Both the position numbers and the translations under genes were made by a program. A model generated the notes under the pieces. It made no database searches. It had not been told where the DNA came from and worked only from the letters and a program-made list of their open reading frames with translations. Shown in pieces: positions 37,013 through 46,415 of a DNA stretch of 64,000 bases. Position 1 is the first letter of the stretch, and every line of letters starts with the position of its first letter. The DNA comes from Stenotrophomonas maltophilia (GTDB taxonomy: Bacteria > Pseudomonadota > Gammaproteobacteria > Xanthomonadales > Xanthomonadaceae): NCBI GenBank assembly GCA_900113425.1, contig FOZF01000001.1, positions 2,067,283 through 2,131,282 on the forward strand. The letters are read 5' to 3'.

Positions 37013-37226
37013 CTAGCGATGGTGCTTCATCAGGAGAACGATGGCACGAGCCATTACGGCGACGCGCGGCGGCCCCCCGTCCCTGCAGCCGTGCGTCCGT
37101 CCAGGACGTCGCCGGCTGCCCCCCTGGCGGCCGGAAAGGAGCGCACGCTAGCACGTCCTGCGCAGGGTGTGCAGGTTTCACATTGCACAACACGGGGCCG
37201 GCACCGATGGCCCCGCCAGCCATTGC
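37013..37226 (-). promoter_or_regulatory. Intergenic region holding the presumed pigment-operon promoter
   Basis: These 214 bp separate cydB from the first pigment gene, both on the minus strand. I cannot point to a confident -35/-10 pair or terminator. A 96-codon frame runs through part of it and into the next gene but looks like a GC-rich shadow and lacks a membrane segment, so it is not a CydX-like subunit. Confidence 0.35.
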
Positions 37227-38240
37227 TCAGTGGTAACCGGCTCCGGCCTGCACTTTGCCGCGGAATACCCGGTAGGACCACGCCGTATAGCCGAGGATGA
37301 CCGGCAGCAGAATGACCAGCCCGACCAGGGTGAAGCCGAGCGAGGACGCCGGTGCGGCTGCCTGCCACAACGTCATCGAGGGCGGCAGCAGGTACGGCCA
37401 CATGCCCAGCACCAGGCCCAGGAAGCCGAGAATGAACAGCGCCAGGCTGAGCAGGAACGGTGGCAGGTCGCGGCGTGGATGCGTGGCGCTGCGCCACAAC
37501 GCAGCGGCCACCGCCAGGGTCAGCAACGGCACGGGTGACAGCCACCAGAAGTTGCCGTCGCTGAACCAGCGCGCCATCAACCGCGAGTCCAGGAACGGCA
37601 GCCAGCTGCTGACCAGGCCCATCGCCGCGATCACCGCCACCACCAGCGGCCGTGTCAGCTGCCGCGCCAGCGCCTGCACGCGCCCTTCAGTCTTCAGGAT
37701 CAGCCAGGTGCTGCCCAGCAACGCGTAACCGGCGACCAGCGCCGCGCCGGTGAGCATCGCAAACGGGCTGAACCAGGCAAACGCACCGCCGTGGTAGACC
37801 CCGTCCACCAGGGGCAGCCCCTGCACCAGCGCGCCCAGGATCACGCCCTGGGCGAACGTGGCCAGCAGCGAGCCGAGCGCGAACGCCACGCTCCACAACC
37901 GCCGCGAGCGATGCGCCTTGAAACGGAATTCGAAGGCCACGCCGCGGAACACCAGTGCCACCACCAGCAGCAGCACCGGCAGATACAGCGCCGACAACAG
38001 CACCGCATAGGCCTTGGGGAACGCCGCCAGCAGGCCGGCACCGCCCAGCACCAGCCAGGTCTCGTTGCCGTCCCAGATGGGCGCAGCCGTGTTCATCATC
38101 AGGTCGAGCTGCTCCTCGTCCTCGGCGAACGGCGCAAGGATGCCGATGCCCAGCACGAACCCGTCCAGCACCACGTACATCAGCACGCCGAAGCCGATCA
38201 CCGCGAACCACGCCACCGGCAGCCAGGTCACCAGGTCCAT
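37227..38240 (-). CDS. cydB: Cytochrome bd-type ubiquinol oxidase subunit II
   Basis: A 337-residue integral membrane protein with about eight TM helices. Conserved CydB features include the WFAVIGFGVLMYVVLDGFVLGIG opening region and WDGNETWLVLGG. With CydA it forms a quinol:O2 oxidoreductase that builds proton motive force under low oxygen or respiratory inhibition. The start ATG 38240 lies 1 bp after the cydA stop. Confidence 0.93.
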   Translation of the reverse strand: MDLVTWLPVAWFAVIGFGVLMYVVLDGFVLGIGILAPFAEDEEQLDLMMNTAAPIWDGNETWLVLGGAGLLAAFPKAYAVLLSALYLPVLLLVVALVFRGVAFEFRFKAHRSRRLWSVAFALGSLLATFAQGVILGALVQGLPLVDGVYHGGAFAWFSPFAMLTGAALVAGYALLGSTWLILKTEGRVQALARQLTRPLVVAVIAAMGLVSSWLPFLDSRLMARWFSDGNFWWLSPVPLLTLAVAAALWRSATHPRRDLPPFLLSLALFILGFLGLVLGMWPYLLPPSMTLWQAAAPASSLGFTLVGLVILLPVILGYTAWSYRVFRGKVQAGAGYH

Positions 38241-38241
38241 G

Positions 38242-39639
38242 TCAGCGCTCCTCCAGCGGTTCGTCGGCGGCGGACAGCGGCCGTGCCGGGGTGTGGCTGC
38301 CGTGGTCCAGCGAGGGCCCCTGGTCGTGGGGCTGCGGGCCATGCCGCAGGATCTTCACCAGGTACCAGATGCCCCAGCCGAAGACGAAGGCGTAACCGAC
38401 CACATAGACCCCCAGCGACAGCGCGGTCATCCATGCGCTCTGCGGGCCGACCGCATCGGCAGTGCGCAGCACGCCGTACACCACCCACGGCTGGCGGCCC
38501 ATCTCGGTGACGAACCAGCCGGAGAGCAGCGCGATGAAGCCGCTCGGCAGCATCCAGTTCCAGCCGCGCAGCAGCCACGGCGAATCCAGCAGCTTCCTCC
38601 GCCACAGCTGGAACGCCGACACCCATGCCAGCAGCAGCATCAGCGTGCCCAGCCCGACCATGATGCGGAAGGCGAAGAACACCGGCGTCACCGGAGGCCG
38701 TTCGCTGGCCGGTACCGAAGTGAGCGGATCGAAGGTGCCGTCCAGCGAATGGGTCAGGATCACGCTGCCCAGCTTCGGAATGGCGACTTCGAAATCGTTG
38801 CGCTCTTCCTTTTCGTTGGGCAGTGCGAACACCACCAGCGGCACGCCCTCGCCTTCGCCGGATTCATGCCAGTGCGCTTCCACCGCCGCGATCTTCATCG
38901 GCTGATGCTTGAGGGTGTTCAGGCCATGCATGTCGCCGACGAAGATCTGCACCGGCACGGTCAGCGCCGCGAACACCACTGCTGCGATCAGCATGCGCCG
39001 GCCCGCCTCCACGTGCGTTCCCCTGCGCAGGTACCACGCACCCACGCCACCGATCACGAAGCAGGTGGTGATGAACGAGCCCAGCGCCATGTGGGCCAGG
39101 CGGTACGGGAACGACGGGTTGAACACCACCTGCCACCAGTCCACCGGATGCACGATGCCATTGACCATCTCGTAGCCGGCCGGCGTGTGCAGCCAGCTGT
39201 TGGACGACAGGATCCAGAACGTGGAGAACAGCGTGCCCAGCGCCACCATGCAGGTGGACAGGAAATGCAGGCGCGGCGAGACCCGGCCCCAGCCGAACAT
39301 CATCACGCCCAGGAAGCTGGCTTCCAGGAAGAACGCGGTCAGTACCTCGTAGGTCAGCAGCGGGCCGATGACGGTACCGGCCACCTCGCTCAGGCGCGGC
39401 CAGTGGGTGCCGAACTGGAAGGCCATGACAATGCCGCTGACCACGCCCATGCCGAACGATACGGCGAAGATCTTCTGCCAGAAGAAGTACAGCTCCCGCC
39501 AGACCGGGAGACGGGTACGCAGCCAGCGCCATTCGACGAAGGCCAGCCAGCTGGCCGTGCCAATGGTGAAGGCCGGGAACAGCACATGGAAACTGATGAC
39601 GAATCCGAACTGGATCCGGGACAACAACAACGCGTCCAA
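38242..39639 (-). CDS. cydA: Cytochrome bd-type ubiquinol oxidase subunit I (CioA-type, short Q-loop)
   Basis: A 465-residue subunit carrying the haems: the N-terminal FHVLFP holds a haem-ligand His, and GRQPW and the WGWGR-type segments are conserved. At 465 residues, against about 520 for E. coli CydA, the Q-loop is short, as in cyanide-insensitive oxidases (CioA). The start is TTG at 39639 preceded by AGGAGG with good spacing. No third small subunit gene (CydX or DUF2474) was found after cydB. Confidence 0.92.
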   Translation of the reverse strand: MDALLLSRIQFGFVISFHVLFPAFTIGTASWLAFVEWRWLRTRLPVWRELYFFWQKIFAVSFGMGVVSGIVMAFQFGTHWPRLSEVAGTVIGPLLTYEVLTAFFLEASFLGVMMFGWGRVSPRLHFLSTCMVALGTLFSTFWILSSNSWLHTPAGYEMVNGIVHPVDWWQVVFNPSFPYRLAHMALGSFITTCFVIGGVGAWYLRRGTHVEAGRRMLIAAVVFAALTVPVQIFVGDMHGLNTLKHQPMKIAAVEAHWHESGEGEGVPLVVFALPNEKEERNDFEVAIPKLGSVILTHSLDGTFDPLTSVPASERPPVTPVFFAFRIMVGLGTLMLLLAWVSAFQLWRRKLLDSPWLLRGWNWMLPSGFIALLSGWFVTEMGRQPWVVYGVLRTADAVGPQSAWMTALSLGVYVVGYAFVFGWGIWYLVKILRHGPQPHDQGPSLDHGSHTPARPLSAADEPLEER

Positions 39640-39797
39640 GGGACGCCTCCTGCCTGCGACCGGTGGGATACCGGACCACTTTAGGAATATTTCGTTACGC
39701 CGGGATGCGACCGGGTGACGCGCTGCTTCACTCTGTCGCAGGGGGGGCGTGAAGGCCGCCGGTCATGGCCGCGCCCCATGACCTGCGGGTGCCGATC
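39640..39797. other. cydAB upstream region
   Basis: The upstream part of the 216-bp gap between cydA and the small membrane protein gene. It contains the AGGAGG of cydA and an AT-richer patch (TTAGGAATATTTCG, 39681-39694) that could include the -10 region. No FNR or ArcA box was recognised. Confidence 0.35.
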
Positions 39798-39850
39798 CGC
39801 CGGGCATGGCCCGGCGCTACCCACTCGTAGCGCCGGGCCATGCCCGGCGA
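39798..39850. repeat. Pair of inverted SMAG (GTAG) elements
   Basis: Tail-to-head copies: CGCCGGGCATGGCCCGGCGCTAC at 39798-39820 and GTAG plus the same core at 39827-39850, in opposite orientation and separated by 6 bp, so the pair can fold as two hairpins or one long stem. Confidence 0.85.
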
Positions 39851-39855
39851 AACCC

Positions 39856-40071
39856 TCAATGCCAGAAGTACCAGGCACCGGCCGCCAGCAGCGCACCCAC
39901 CAGCAACACCTGCACCACCACATAGCCCACGCCGCTGTCGCGCGACTCCGTGGCAATACGCGTCTGCAGCGCCTCGCTCACGTCCGGGGTCTGTTCCTGC
40001 CGCGCCTGTTCACGCAACGCCTGCGCCAGCGCGCGCTCGTCGGCATCGCGGGGATCGGTCGGTGGGTTCAC
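39856..40071 (-). CDS. Small single-TM protein coupled to the ECF sigma factor
   Basis: A 71-residue protein. A polar, charged N-terminal half (residues 1-47, many Glu/Arg/Gln) is followed by one C-terminal TM helix (YVVVQVLLVGALLAAGAWYF). Its ATG overlaps the sigma-factor stop (ATGA). Position and layout suggest an anti-sigma-like or membrane-signalling partner, but it lacks a recognisable zinc-binding anti-sigma motif (no HXXXCXXC). Confidence 0.8.
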   Translation of the reverse strand: MNPPTDPRDADERALAQALREQARQEQTPDVSEALQTRIATESRDSGVGYVVVQVLLVGALLAAGAWYFWH

Positions 40072-40709
40072 AGCAGTTCTCCGGCGGTGGCATGCCGCGT
40101 CAGTTCCTGCTTCAGGAGCAGACGCGCGCGGTGCAGGTGACTTTTGATGGTACCGCGCGCGAGGCCGGTCACCTGCTCGATCTCTGCCAGGTCGAAATCC
40201 TCCAGGTAGTGCAGGCCGACGATCAGGCGTTGCGGCGGGCTCAACCGCTCCAGCGCCGCACCCAGCTGGCGGCCGGCCTGCAGCGCCTGGCTGAGTTCGG
40301 CCGGGCCCGGTCCCTCATCACCGACGCCCAGATCCTCCGGAACCTCCACCGCCACCATCCACTGCGCTTCCAGGCGCCGGCGACGCAGGTGCTGCAATGC
40401 GGTGGTGTAGGCCACCCGTGAAATCCAGGTCCGCAGCGAGGACTCGAAGCGGAACCGGTGCAGTTGCCGGAACACTGCCAGGAAGGTCTCCTGCAGCAGG
40501 TCAGCGACCTGATCGCGGTCACCCACCATGCGTCCGATCACATGCGCGCACGTGCGCTGGTGGGTCTGCACCAGCTGCGCGAACGCCGGTTGCGAGCCAT
40601 CGATGATGGCCCGCACCAGCGCCGCATCATCGTCGATGACCGCGGCCGCCGCGGCTTCCTGCCGTCGGCGGCCGCGCAGGGCGGACAGGGCTTCGCCCAG
40701 CAGGCTCAT
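40068..40709 (-). CDS. ECF-type RNA polymerase sigma factor
   Basis: A 213-residue sigma-70-family factor. Region 2 spans about residues 35-105 (FAQLVQTHQRTCAHVIGRMV ... DLLQETFLAVFRQLHRF) and region 4 about 145-200 (LSPPQRLIVGLHYLEDFDLAEIEQ...GTIKSHLHRAR). Region 1.1 and region 3 are absent, as expected of ECF factors. Target promoters are unknown. Start ATG 40709 is chosen from the MSLLGEAL N-terminus; further upstream codons are shadow. Confidence 0.92.
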   Translation of the reverse strand: MSLLGEALSALRGRRRQEAAAAAVIDDDAALVRAIIDGSQPAFAQLVQTHQRTCAHVIGRMVGDRDQVADLLQETFLAVFRQLHRFRFESSLRTWISRVAYTTALQHLRRRRLEAQWMVAVEVPEDLGVGDEGPGPAELSQALQAGRQLGAALERLSPPQRLIVGLHYLEDFDLAEIEQVTGLARGTIKSHLHRARLLLKQELTRHATAGELL

Positions 40710-40746
40710 GCGCACCGCTCCCCCGGGGCGTGTGGCATGCCGGCGC

Positions 40747-41076
40747 TCAGCTCTTGCGCGCGGCGGGGCGGGTGAAGTGCCAGGCCAGCAGCTGGCCCAG
40801 GCCGGCACTGCCCACCAGAGCGGCGGCGGCGCCAAAGGTCAGGTCGCGGGCACCCAGGACTTCCAGCAGGCCCATGGCCAGCGCCAGGCACACCAGGCTG
40901 ATGCCCCAGCGCAGCGCGCCCTGGCGGCGGCGCTCTTCCTCCAGCACGGCCAGGGAGCGGATCACCTCCTCCGGCACGTGCGGCGCGACCAGCTTGCTGC
41001 GCGCGCGCGCATCGGCGATGGCGTGGATGGCGTAGGCGATGCAGATGAAGAGGGTGATCGGGATGAGTTCCTGCAT
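40747..41076 (-). CDS. Small two-TM membrane protein (DUF6249-like)
   Basis: A 109-residue protein. TM1 is at residues 2-20, a charged helix follows (about 24-55, EEVIRSLAVLEEERRRQ), then two close hydrophobic segments (about 58-75 and 80-100). AGGAG lies 8 nt before the ATG. It precedes the sigma factor on the same strand by 37 bp, so the three minus-strand genes probably form one unit. The resemblance to DUF6249 proteins is from memory. Function unknown. Confidence 0.78.
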   Translation of the reverse strand: MQELIPITLFICIAYAIHAIADARARSKLVAPHVPEEVIRSLAVLEEERRRQGALRWGISLVCLALAMGLLEVLGARDLTFGAAAALVGSAGLGQLLAWHFTRPAARKS

Positions 41077-41243
41077 GGTCGTGCTCCTGTGCGGTGAATG
41101 ATGCGGGTTCAGGAGAATGGATGCGCGATGGCGGCCGCCGGTTGCACCGCTTTGCCGATCCCGCTGCCATGACCTGTGGCCCCCTCCTGCGGCGCGAACG
41201 GCTGCTACCCTTGCCCGGTTTCCTTTTCTGGTGCCGTCCGCCC

Positions 41244-43610
41244 ATGTCCCGAGTGCTGCCCCTGTCCCTCCTGCTGTCGGCCGTGCTGGCCGCACCGGCC
41301 GCCCATGCCGCGCCGACGCCGATCACCATCGAACAGGCCATGGCGGATCCGGACTGGATCGGTCCGCCGGTCGAGAAGGCCTGGTGGTCGTGGAACAGCC
41401 AGCAGGTCGAGTACCAGCTCAAGCGCAACGGCAGCCCGGTGCGCGACACCTTCCGCCAGCCCGTGGCCGGTGGTGTTGCGGCACAGGTGGCTGACGACCA
41501 GCGCGGTACCCTGGACGTGGCCGATCCGGTCTACGACCGCACCCGCACCCGCAGCGCCTTCGTCCGCAATGGCGACGTGTTCGTGCGCGACCTGCGCAGC
41601 GGCGCGCTCACCCAGCTCACGCGCAGCAACGAGCGCGCCAGCGGGGTGAACTTCGCCGCCGACAACGGCGTGATCTGGCGGGTGGGCCAGAACTGGTTCC
41701 ACTGGACCGCTGCCGGCGGCGTGCAGCAGGTTGCCAGCCTGAAGGCCGACAAGGACCCCAGCAGCGCGCCCAAGGACGACCTGCTGCGCGACCAGCAGCT
41801 GCGTACCCTGGAAACCCTGCGTCGCGACCGCGAGCAGCGCGAGGCATTGAAGGACCAGGACCAGCGCTGGCGCCAGGCCGACCCGACCCGCGCGCCAGGC
41901 CCGGTATACCTGGGCGCCGATGTGGAGATCGCCGACAGCGTGCTGTCGCCGGACCTGGGCCACCTGATCGTGGTGACCACGCCGAAGGACTTCGACGAGG
42001 GCCGCACCAGCAAGATGCCGCTGTACGTGACCGAATCCGGTTACGAGGAAACCGAGGACACCCGCACCCGCGTCGGTCGCAACGGCAACGAGCCGCACAC
42101 CCTGTGGTACGTGGACGTGCGCAGCGGCAAGGCGCAGAAGCTGTCGCTGTCCGGCCTGCCGGGCATCGGCACCGACCCGCTGGCCGACCTGCGCCGCAAG
42201 GCCGGCAAGGAAGCGCTGAAGGGCGAACGCAGCGTGCAGGTGATGAGCGACTTCATGGGCGGCGGCATGCGCTGGAGCGCCGATGGCCAGCAGGCGGCGG
42301 TGATGCTGCGCGCCAACGACAACAAGGACCGCTGGATCGTCAGCATCGGCAGCGACGGCCGCGTGCAGAACCGCCACCGGCTGACCGACAACGCGTGGAT
42401 CAACTGGGGCTTCAACGATTTCGGCTGGATGGCCGATGGCCGCACGCTGTGGCTGCTGTCCGAGGAATCGGGCTTCTCGCACCTGTACACCCAGGCCGGC
42501 ACTGCCCGGCCGCAGGCGCTCACCAGCGGCAAGTGGGAGACCTCCGCGCCCGTGCTGTCGGCCGACGGCAAGGGCTTCTACTTCCTGTGCAACCAGCAGG
42601 CCCCGCACGATTACGAAGTCTGCGCGGTCGACACCGGCAGCCGCCAGGTGCGCGAGCTGACCAGCCTCAACGGCGTGGAAGACTTCTCGCTGTCGCCGGA
42701 TGGCCAGCAGCTGCTGGTGCGCTACTCCGGTGCCTACCTGCCGCCGCAGCTGGCGGTGCTGCCCAGCGCGGGCGGCCAGGCCCGCGTGCTGACCGATACC
42801 CGCAGCGCCGACTTCAAGGCGCGCCAGTGGATCCAGCCGAAGCTGGTGGCGGTACCGTCCAGGCATGGCGCCGGCGTGGTCTGGGCCAAGTACTACGAAC
42901 CCGAGCACAAGGAACCGGGCAGGAAGTACCCGATCGTGATGTTCGTGCACGGTGCCGGCTACCTGCAGAACGTGCACCAGCGCTACCCGGCCTACTTCCG
43001 CGAGCAGATGTTCCACAACCTGCTGGTGCAGAAGGGCTACATCGTGCTGGACATGGACTACCGCGGCAGCGAGGGCTACGGCCGCGACTGGCGCACGGCC
43101 ATCTACCGCAACATGGGCCACCCGGAACTGGAAGACTACAAGGACGGCCTGGACTGGCTGGTGGACACCCAGCAGGGCGACCGTGACCACGCCGGCATCT
43201 ACGGTGGCTCCTACGGCGGCTTCATGACGTTCATGGCGCTGTTCCGCGCACCGGGCACCTTCAAGGCCGGTGCCGCGCTGCGCCCGGTGGTGGACTGGCA
43301 CAACTACAACCACGCCTATACCAGCAACATCCTCAACACGCCGGACATCGATCCGGAGGCATACCGTGTGTCTTCGCCGATCGAGTACGCGCAGAACCTG
43401 CAGGACAACCTGCTGATCGCGCACGGCATGATGGATGACAACGTGTTCTTCCAGGACTCGGTGAACCTGACCCAGCGCCTGATCGAGCTGCACAAGGACA
43501 ACTGGTCGATCGCCCCGTACCCGCTGGAGCGCCACGGCTACGTCCGCGCCGACTCCTGGCTGGACCAGTACAAGCGCATCCTCAAGCTGTTCGAGCAGAA
43601 CCTGAAGTGA
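41244..43610 (+). CDS. S9 family prolyl oligopeptidase / dipeptidyl peptidase IV-like, secreted
   Basis: A 788-residue exopeptidase. Signal peptide residues 1-22 (cut after AHA-AP) directs it to the periplasm or outside. The N-terminal ~520 residues form the DPP4-type beta-propeller, and the C-terminal alpha/beta hydrolase domain carries the triad S656 (GGSYGG), D731 (MMDDNV) and H764 (ERHGYV). DPPIV-like enzymes release X-Pro/X-Ala dipeptides. The stop overlaps the GTG start of the Nudix gene (GTGA). Start ATG 41244 is fixed by the signal peptide. Confidence 0.93.
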   Translation: MSRVLPLSLLLSAVLAAPAAHAAPTPITIEQAMADPDWIGPPVEKAWWSWNSQQVEYQLKRNGSPVRDTFRQPVAGGVAAQVADDQRGTLDVADPVYDRTRTRSAFVRNGDVFVRDLRSGALTQLTRSNERASGVNFAADNGVIWRVGQNWFHWTAAGGVQQVASLKADKDPSSAPKDDLLRDQQLRTLETLRRDREQREALKDQDQRWRQADPTRAPGPVYLGADVEIADSVLSPDLGHLIVVTTPKDFDEGRTSKMPLYVTESGYEETEDTRTRVGRNGNEPHTLWYVDVRSGKAQKLSLSGLPGIGTDPLADLRRKAGKEALKGERSVQVMSDFMGGGMRWSADGQQAAVMLRANDNKDRWIVSIGSDGRVQNRHRLTDNAWINWGFNDFGWMADGRTLWLLSEESGFSHLYTQAGTARPQALTSGKWETSAPVLSADGKGFYFLCNQQAPHDYEVCAVDTGSRQVRELTSLNGVEDFSLSPDGQQLLVRYSGAYLPPQLAVLPSAGGQARVLTDTRSADFKARQWIQPKLVAVPSRHGAGVVWAKYYEPEHKEPGRKYPIVMFVHGAGYLQNVHQRYPAYFREQMFHNLLVQKGYIVLDMDYRGSEGYGRDWRTAIYRNMGHPELEDYKDGLDWLVDTQQGDRDHAGIYGGSYGGFMTFMALFRAPGTFKAGAALRPVVDWHNYNHAYTSNILNTPDIDPEAYRVSSPIEYAQNLQDNLLIAHGMMDDNVFFQDSVNLTQRLIELHKDNWSIAPYPLERHGYVRADSWLDQYKRILKLFEQNLK

Positions 43611-44026
43611 GCAAAGCCGCGGCCACGATCCACATCGTGGCCGCGGTCATCGTCGATGACCGCGGCCGGGCGCTGGTGGTACGCAAGCACGGCGCCGACC
43701 GCTTCATCCAGCCCGGAGGCAAGCCCGAACCGGGCGAAACGCCACAGCAGACGCTGGCCCGCGAACTGGACGAGGAGCTGGGCGTGCGCCTGCTCGCCGA
43801 CCGGGCCGTGGCGCTGGGCCATTTCCAGGACTGGGCGGTGAACGAGCCGGGTCATCGCGTACAGGCCGAGGCGTGGTGGGTGCAGGTACAGGGCACGCCA
43901 CAGGCGCGCGCGGAAATCGCCGAGCTGGCGTGGGTGCCGCTGCGCCCGCCCCATGGCCTGCTCTTGGCACCCTTGAGCGAACACCATATCCTGCCGGCCG
44001 TTGCCACCCGGGTGGCGACCCGCTGA
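43607..44026 (+). CDS. Nudix hydrolase
   Basis: A 139-residue protein with a complete Nudix box (GX5EX7REUXEEXGU) in GGKPEPGETPQQTLARELDEELG. It hydrolyses a nucleoside diphosphate linked to another group; the substrate is not predictable and could be an oxidised nucleotide or NADH-like. It starts with GTG inside the previous stop codon, so it is translationally coupled to the peptidase, which is an unusual functional partner. Confidence 0.9.
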   Translation: MSKAAATIHIVAAVIVDDRGRALVVRKHGADRFIQPGGKPEPGETPQQTLARELDEELGVRLLADRAVALGHFQDWAVNEPGHRVQAEAWWVQVQGTPQARAEIAELAWVPLRPPHGLLLAPLSEHHILPAVATRVATR

Positions 44027-44053
44027 AGACGCCACTGCAGCCAAGGACATCGG

Positions 44054-45560
<1,507 letters not shown>

Positions 45561-45568
45561 GGCACCTC

Positions 45569-45591
45569 GCGGGGCGGCATGGCCGCCCCGC
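45569..45591. terminator. Bidirectional hairpin between hemF and the DUF421 gene
   Basis: A perfect 10-bp stem GCGGGGCGGC / GCCGCCCCGC with ATG loop, 8 nt after the hemF stop and 16 nt from the convergent DUF421 stop. No pronounced U-run. Confidence 0.6.
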
Positions 45592-45607
45592 ACGCGCGCC
45601 GCCGGCC

Positions 45608-46090
45608 CTACGCGTCCGTGTGCCGGCCGATGATCGTGATGTGGCCGGTGGTTTCCAGCAGCGCCACCTGCACATCATCGATGCGCAGGCAGCCCTGCTG
45701 GCGCATGGCGGCATCGAAGTCGGCCCGGCTGATCAGCTCGCGGCGCAGAACATCCCGCAACAGGGTGCCGTCGCGGGCGATCACGACCGGTTCTCCCTCG
45801 ATCAGGCGCTCCAGGCGGCGGTTGCGGGTGGTCACCCAGCCCACGCCGTAGTTGAGCAGGATCAGGGTCGCGGCGAGCAGCAGGCCACCGCCCAGGGACG
45901 TGTCCGGGCCCAGCAGCGCATTCTGCACCGCGTTGCCCAGCAGCACGATCAGCAGCACGTCGAACGGGGTGATCTGCCCCAGCGCGCGCTTGCCGCTGAG
46001 GCGGACCAGGCCCAGCACGACGGTGTAGACCACCACCGCGCGCAGGATGAACTCCCACCACGGCATCGCCAGTGCGAATAGATCGTGCAT
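45608..46090 (-). CDS. DUF421 (YetF-type) membrane protein
   Basis: A 160-residue protein. Three N-terminal TM helices (about residues 10-30, 40-58 and 62-80) are followed by the DUF421 soluble domain with SGKRALGQITPFDVLLIVLLGNAVQ and ARDGTLLRDVLRRELISRADF. YetF/YcaP-family proteins are of unclear function. Start ATG 46090; sequence upstream is the sRNA terminator region. Confidence 0.88.
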   Translation of the reverse strand: MHDLFALAMPWWEFILRAVVVYTVVLGLVRLSGKRALGQITPFDVLLIVLLGNAVQNALLGPDTSLGGGLLLAATLILLNYGVGWVTTRNRRLERLIEGEPVVIARDGTLLRDVLRRELISRADFDAAMRQQGCLRIDDVQVALLETTGHITIIGRHTDA

Positions 46091-46152
46091 TGCGGGCTCC
46101 CCTGCTGGGCGGTGGCCCAGCCTAGCAGCCGGCAGCCTGCCGGCGGCGCAAA

Positions 46153-46276
46153 TAAAAAGCCCCGCTGACCAGGGGGAGGTCAACGGGGCCGGGGAACGGG
46201 CACTTGGGGAGGAGTCCCCGTTCCGAGATCTGCTCCAGGGGATGGGAGAGATCCACAACAGGCATTGCGCCTGTCG
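46153..46276 (-). ncRNA. Small regulatory RNA, sX13-like (C-rich-loop riboregulator downstream of polA)
   Basis: On the minus strand, ~140 nt after the polA stop, four hairpins follow in series: 46274-46258 (6-bp stem, loop GCAAU), 46253-46227 (9-bp stem with one bulge, loop CAUCCCCU), 46223-46194 (11-bp stem with one mismatch, loop CCUCCCCA) and 46189-46159 (11 bp, loop UCCCCCU), the last followed by UUUUU as a Rho-independent terminator. The ~120-nt size, C-rich loops and place next to polA match the Xanthomonas sRNA sX13, whose loops pair with G-rich (GGGG) sites in target mRNAs. The exact 5' end is estimated; TATAGC at about 46285-46280 is a possible -10 element. Confidence 0.78.
46159..46189 (-). 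terminator. Rho-independent terminator of the sX13-like RNA
   Basis: Stem GCCCCG plus UGACC (one C-A mismatch) with a CCCCC loop, followed on the minus strand by UUUUUAUUU (46158-46150). It is one of the clearest intrinsic terminators in the window and would also stop polA read-through. Confidence 0.88.
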
Positions 46277-46415
46277 AGAGCTATAGAACCACTCCGAACA
46301 CTAACGGTTCGTGAAGGGAGCCAATTTAATGAACCGCAACGGGGCGAGTATTCATGGCCGAGTCAGAAACTGCGGCCAGATGAACAAATTCACGTCGTTC
46401 AGGCCCGAAATCGAC
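46277..46415 (-). other. polA 3' flank / sRNA promoter region
   Basis: 139 bp between the polA stop and the predicted sRNA 5' end. It must hold the sRNA promoter unless the RNA is processed from polA mRNA. A nine-codon ORF (ATG at 46354 on the minus strand) exists without a good Shine-Dalgarno and is not called. Confidence 0.4.

Noticed and set aside
36933..37223. 96-codon frame after cydB as a third oxidase subunit
   Set aside because: It has no TM segment and overlaps the pigment operon's first gene in a GC-rich shadow frame.
41205..43535. 776-codon minus-strand frame opposite the S9 peptidase
   Set aside because: Antisense shadow; the plus-strand peptidase has signal peptide and catalytic triad.
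46339..46368. Nine-codon ORF on the minus strand between polA and the sRNA
   Set aside because: No proper Shine-Dalgarno and no conservation evidence; more likely part of the untranslated region.
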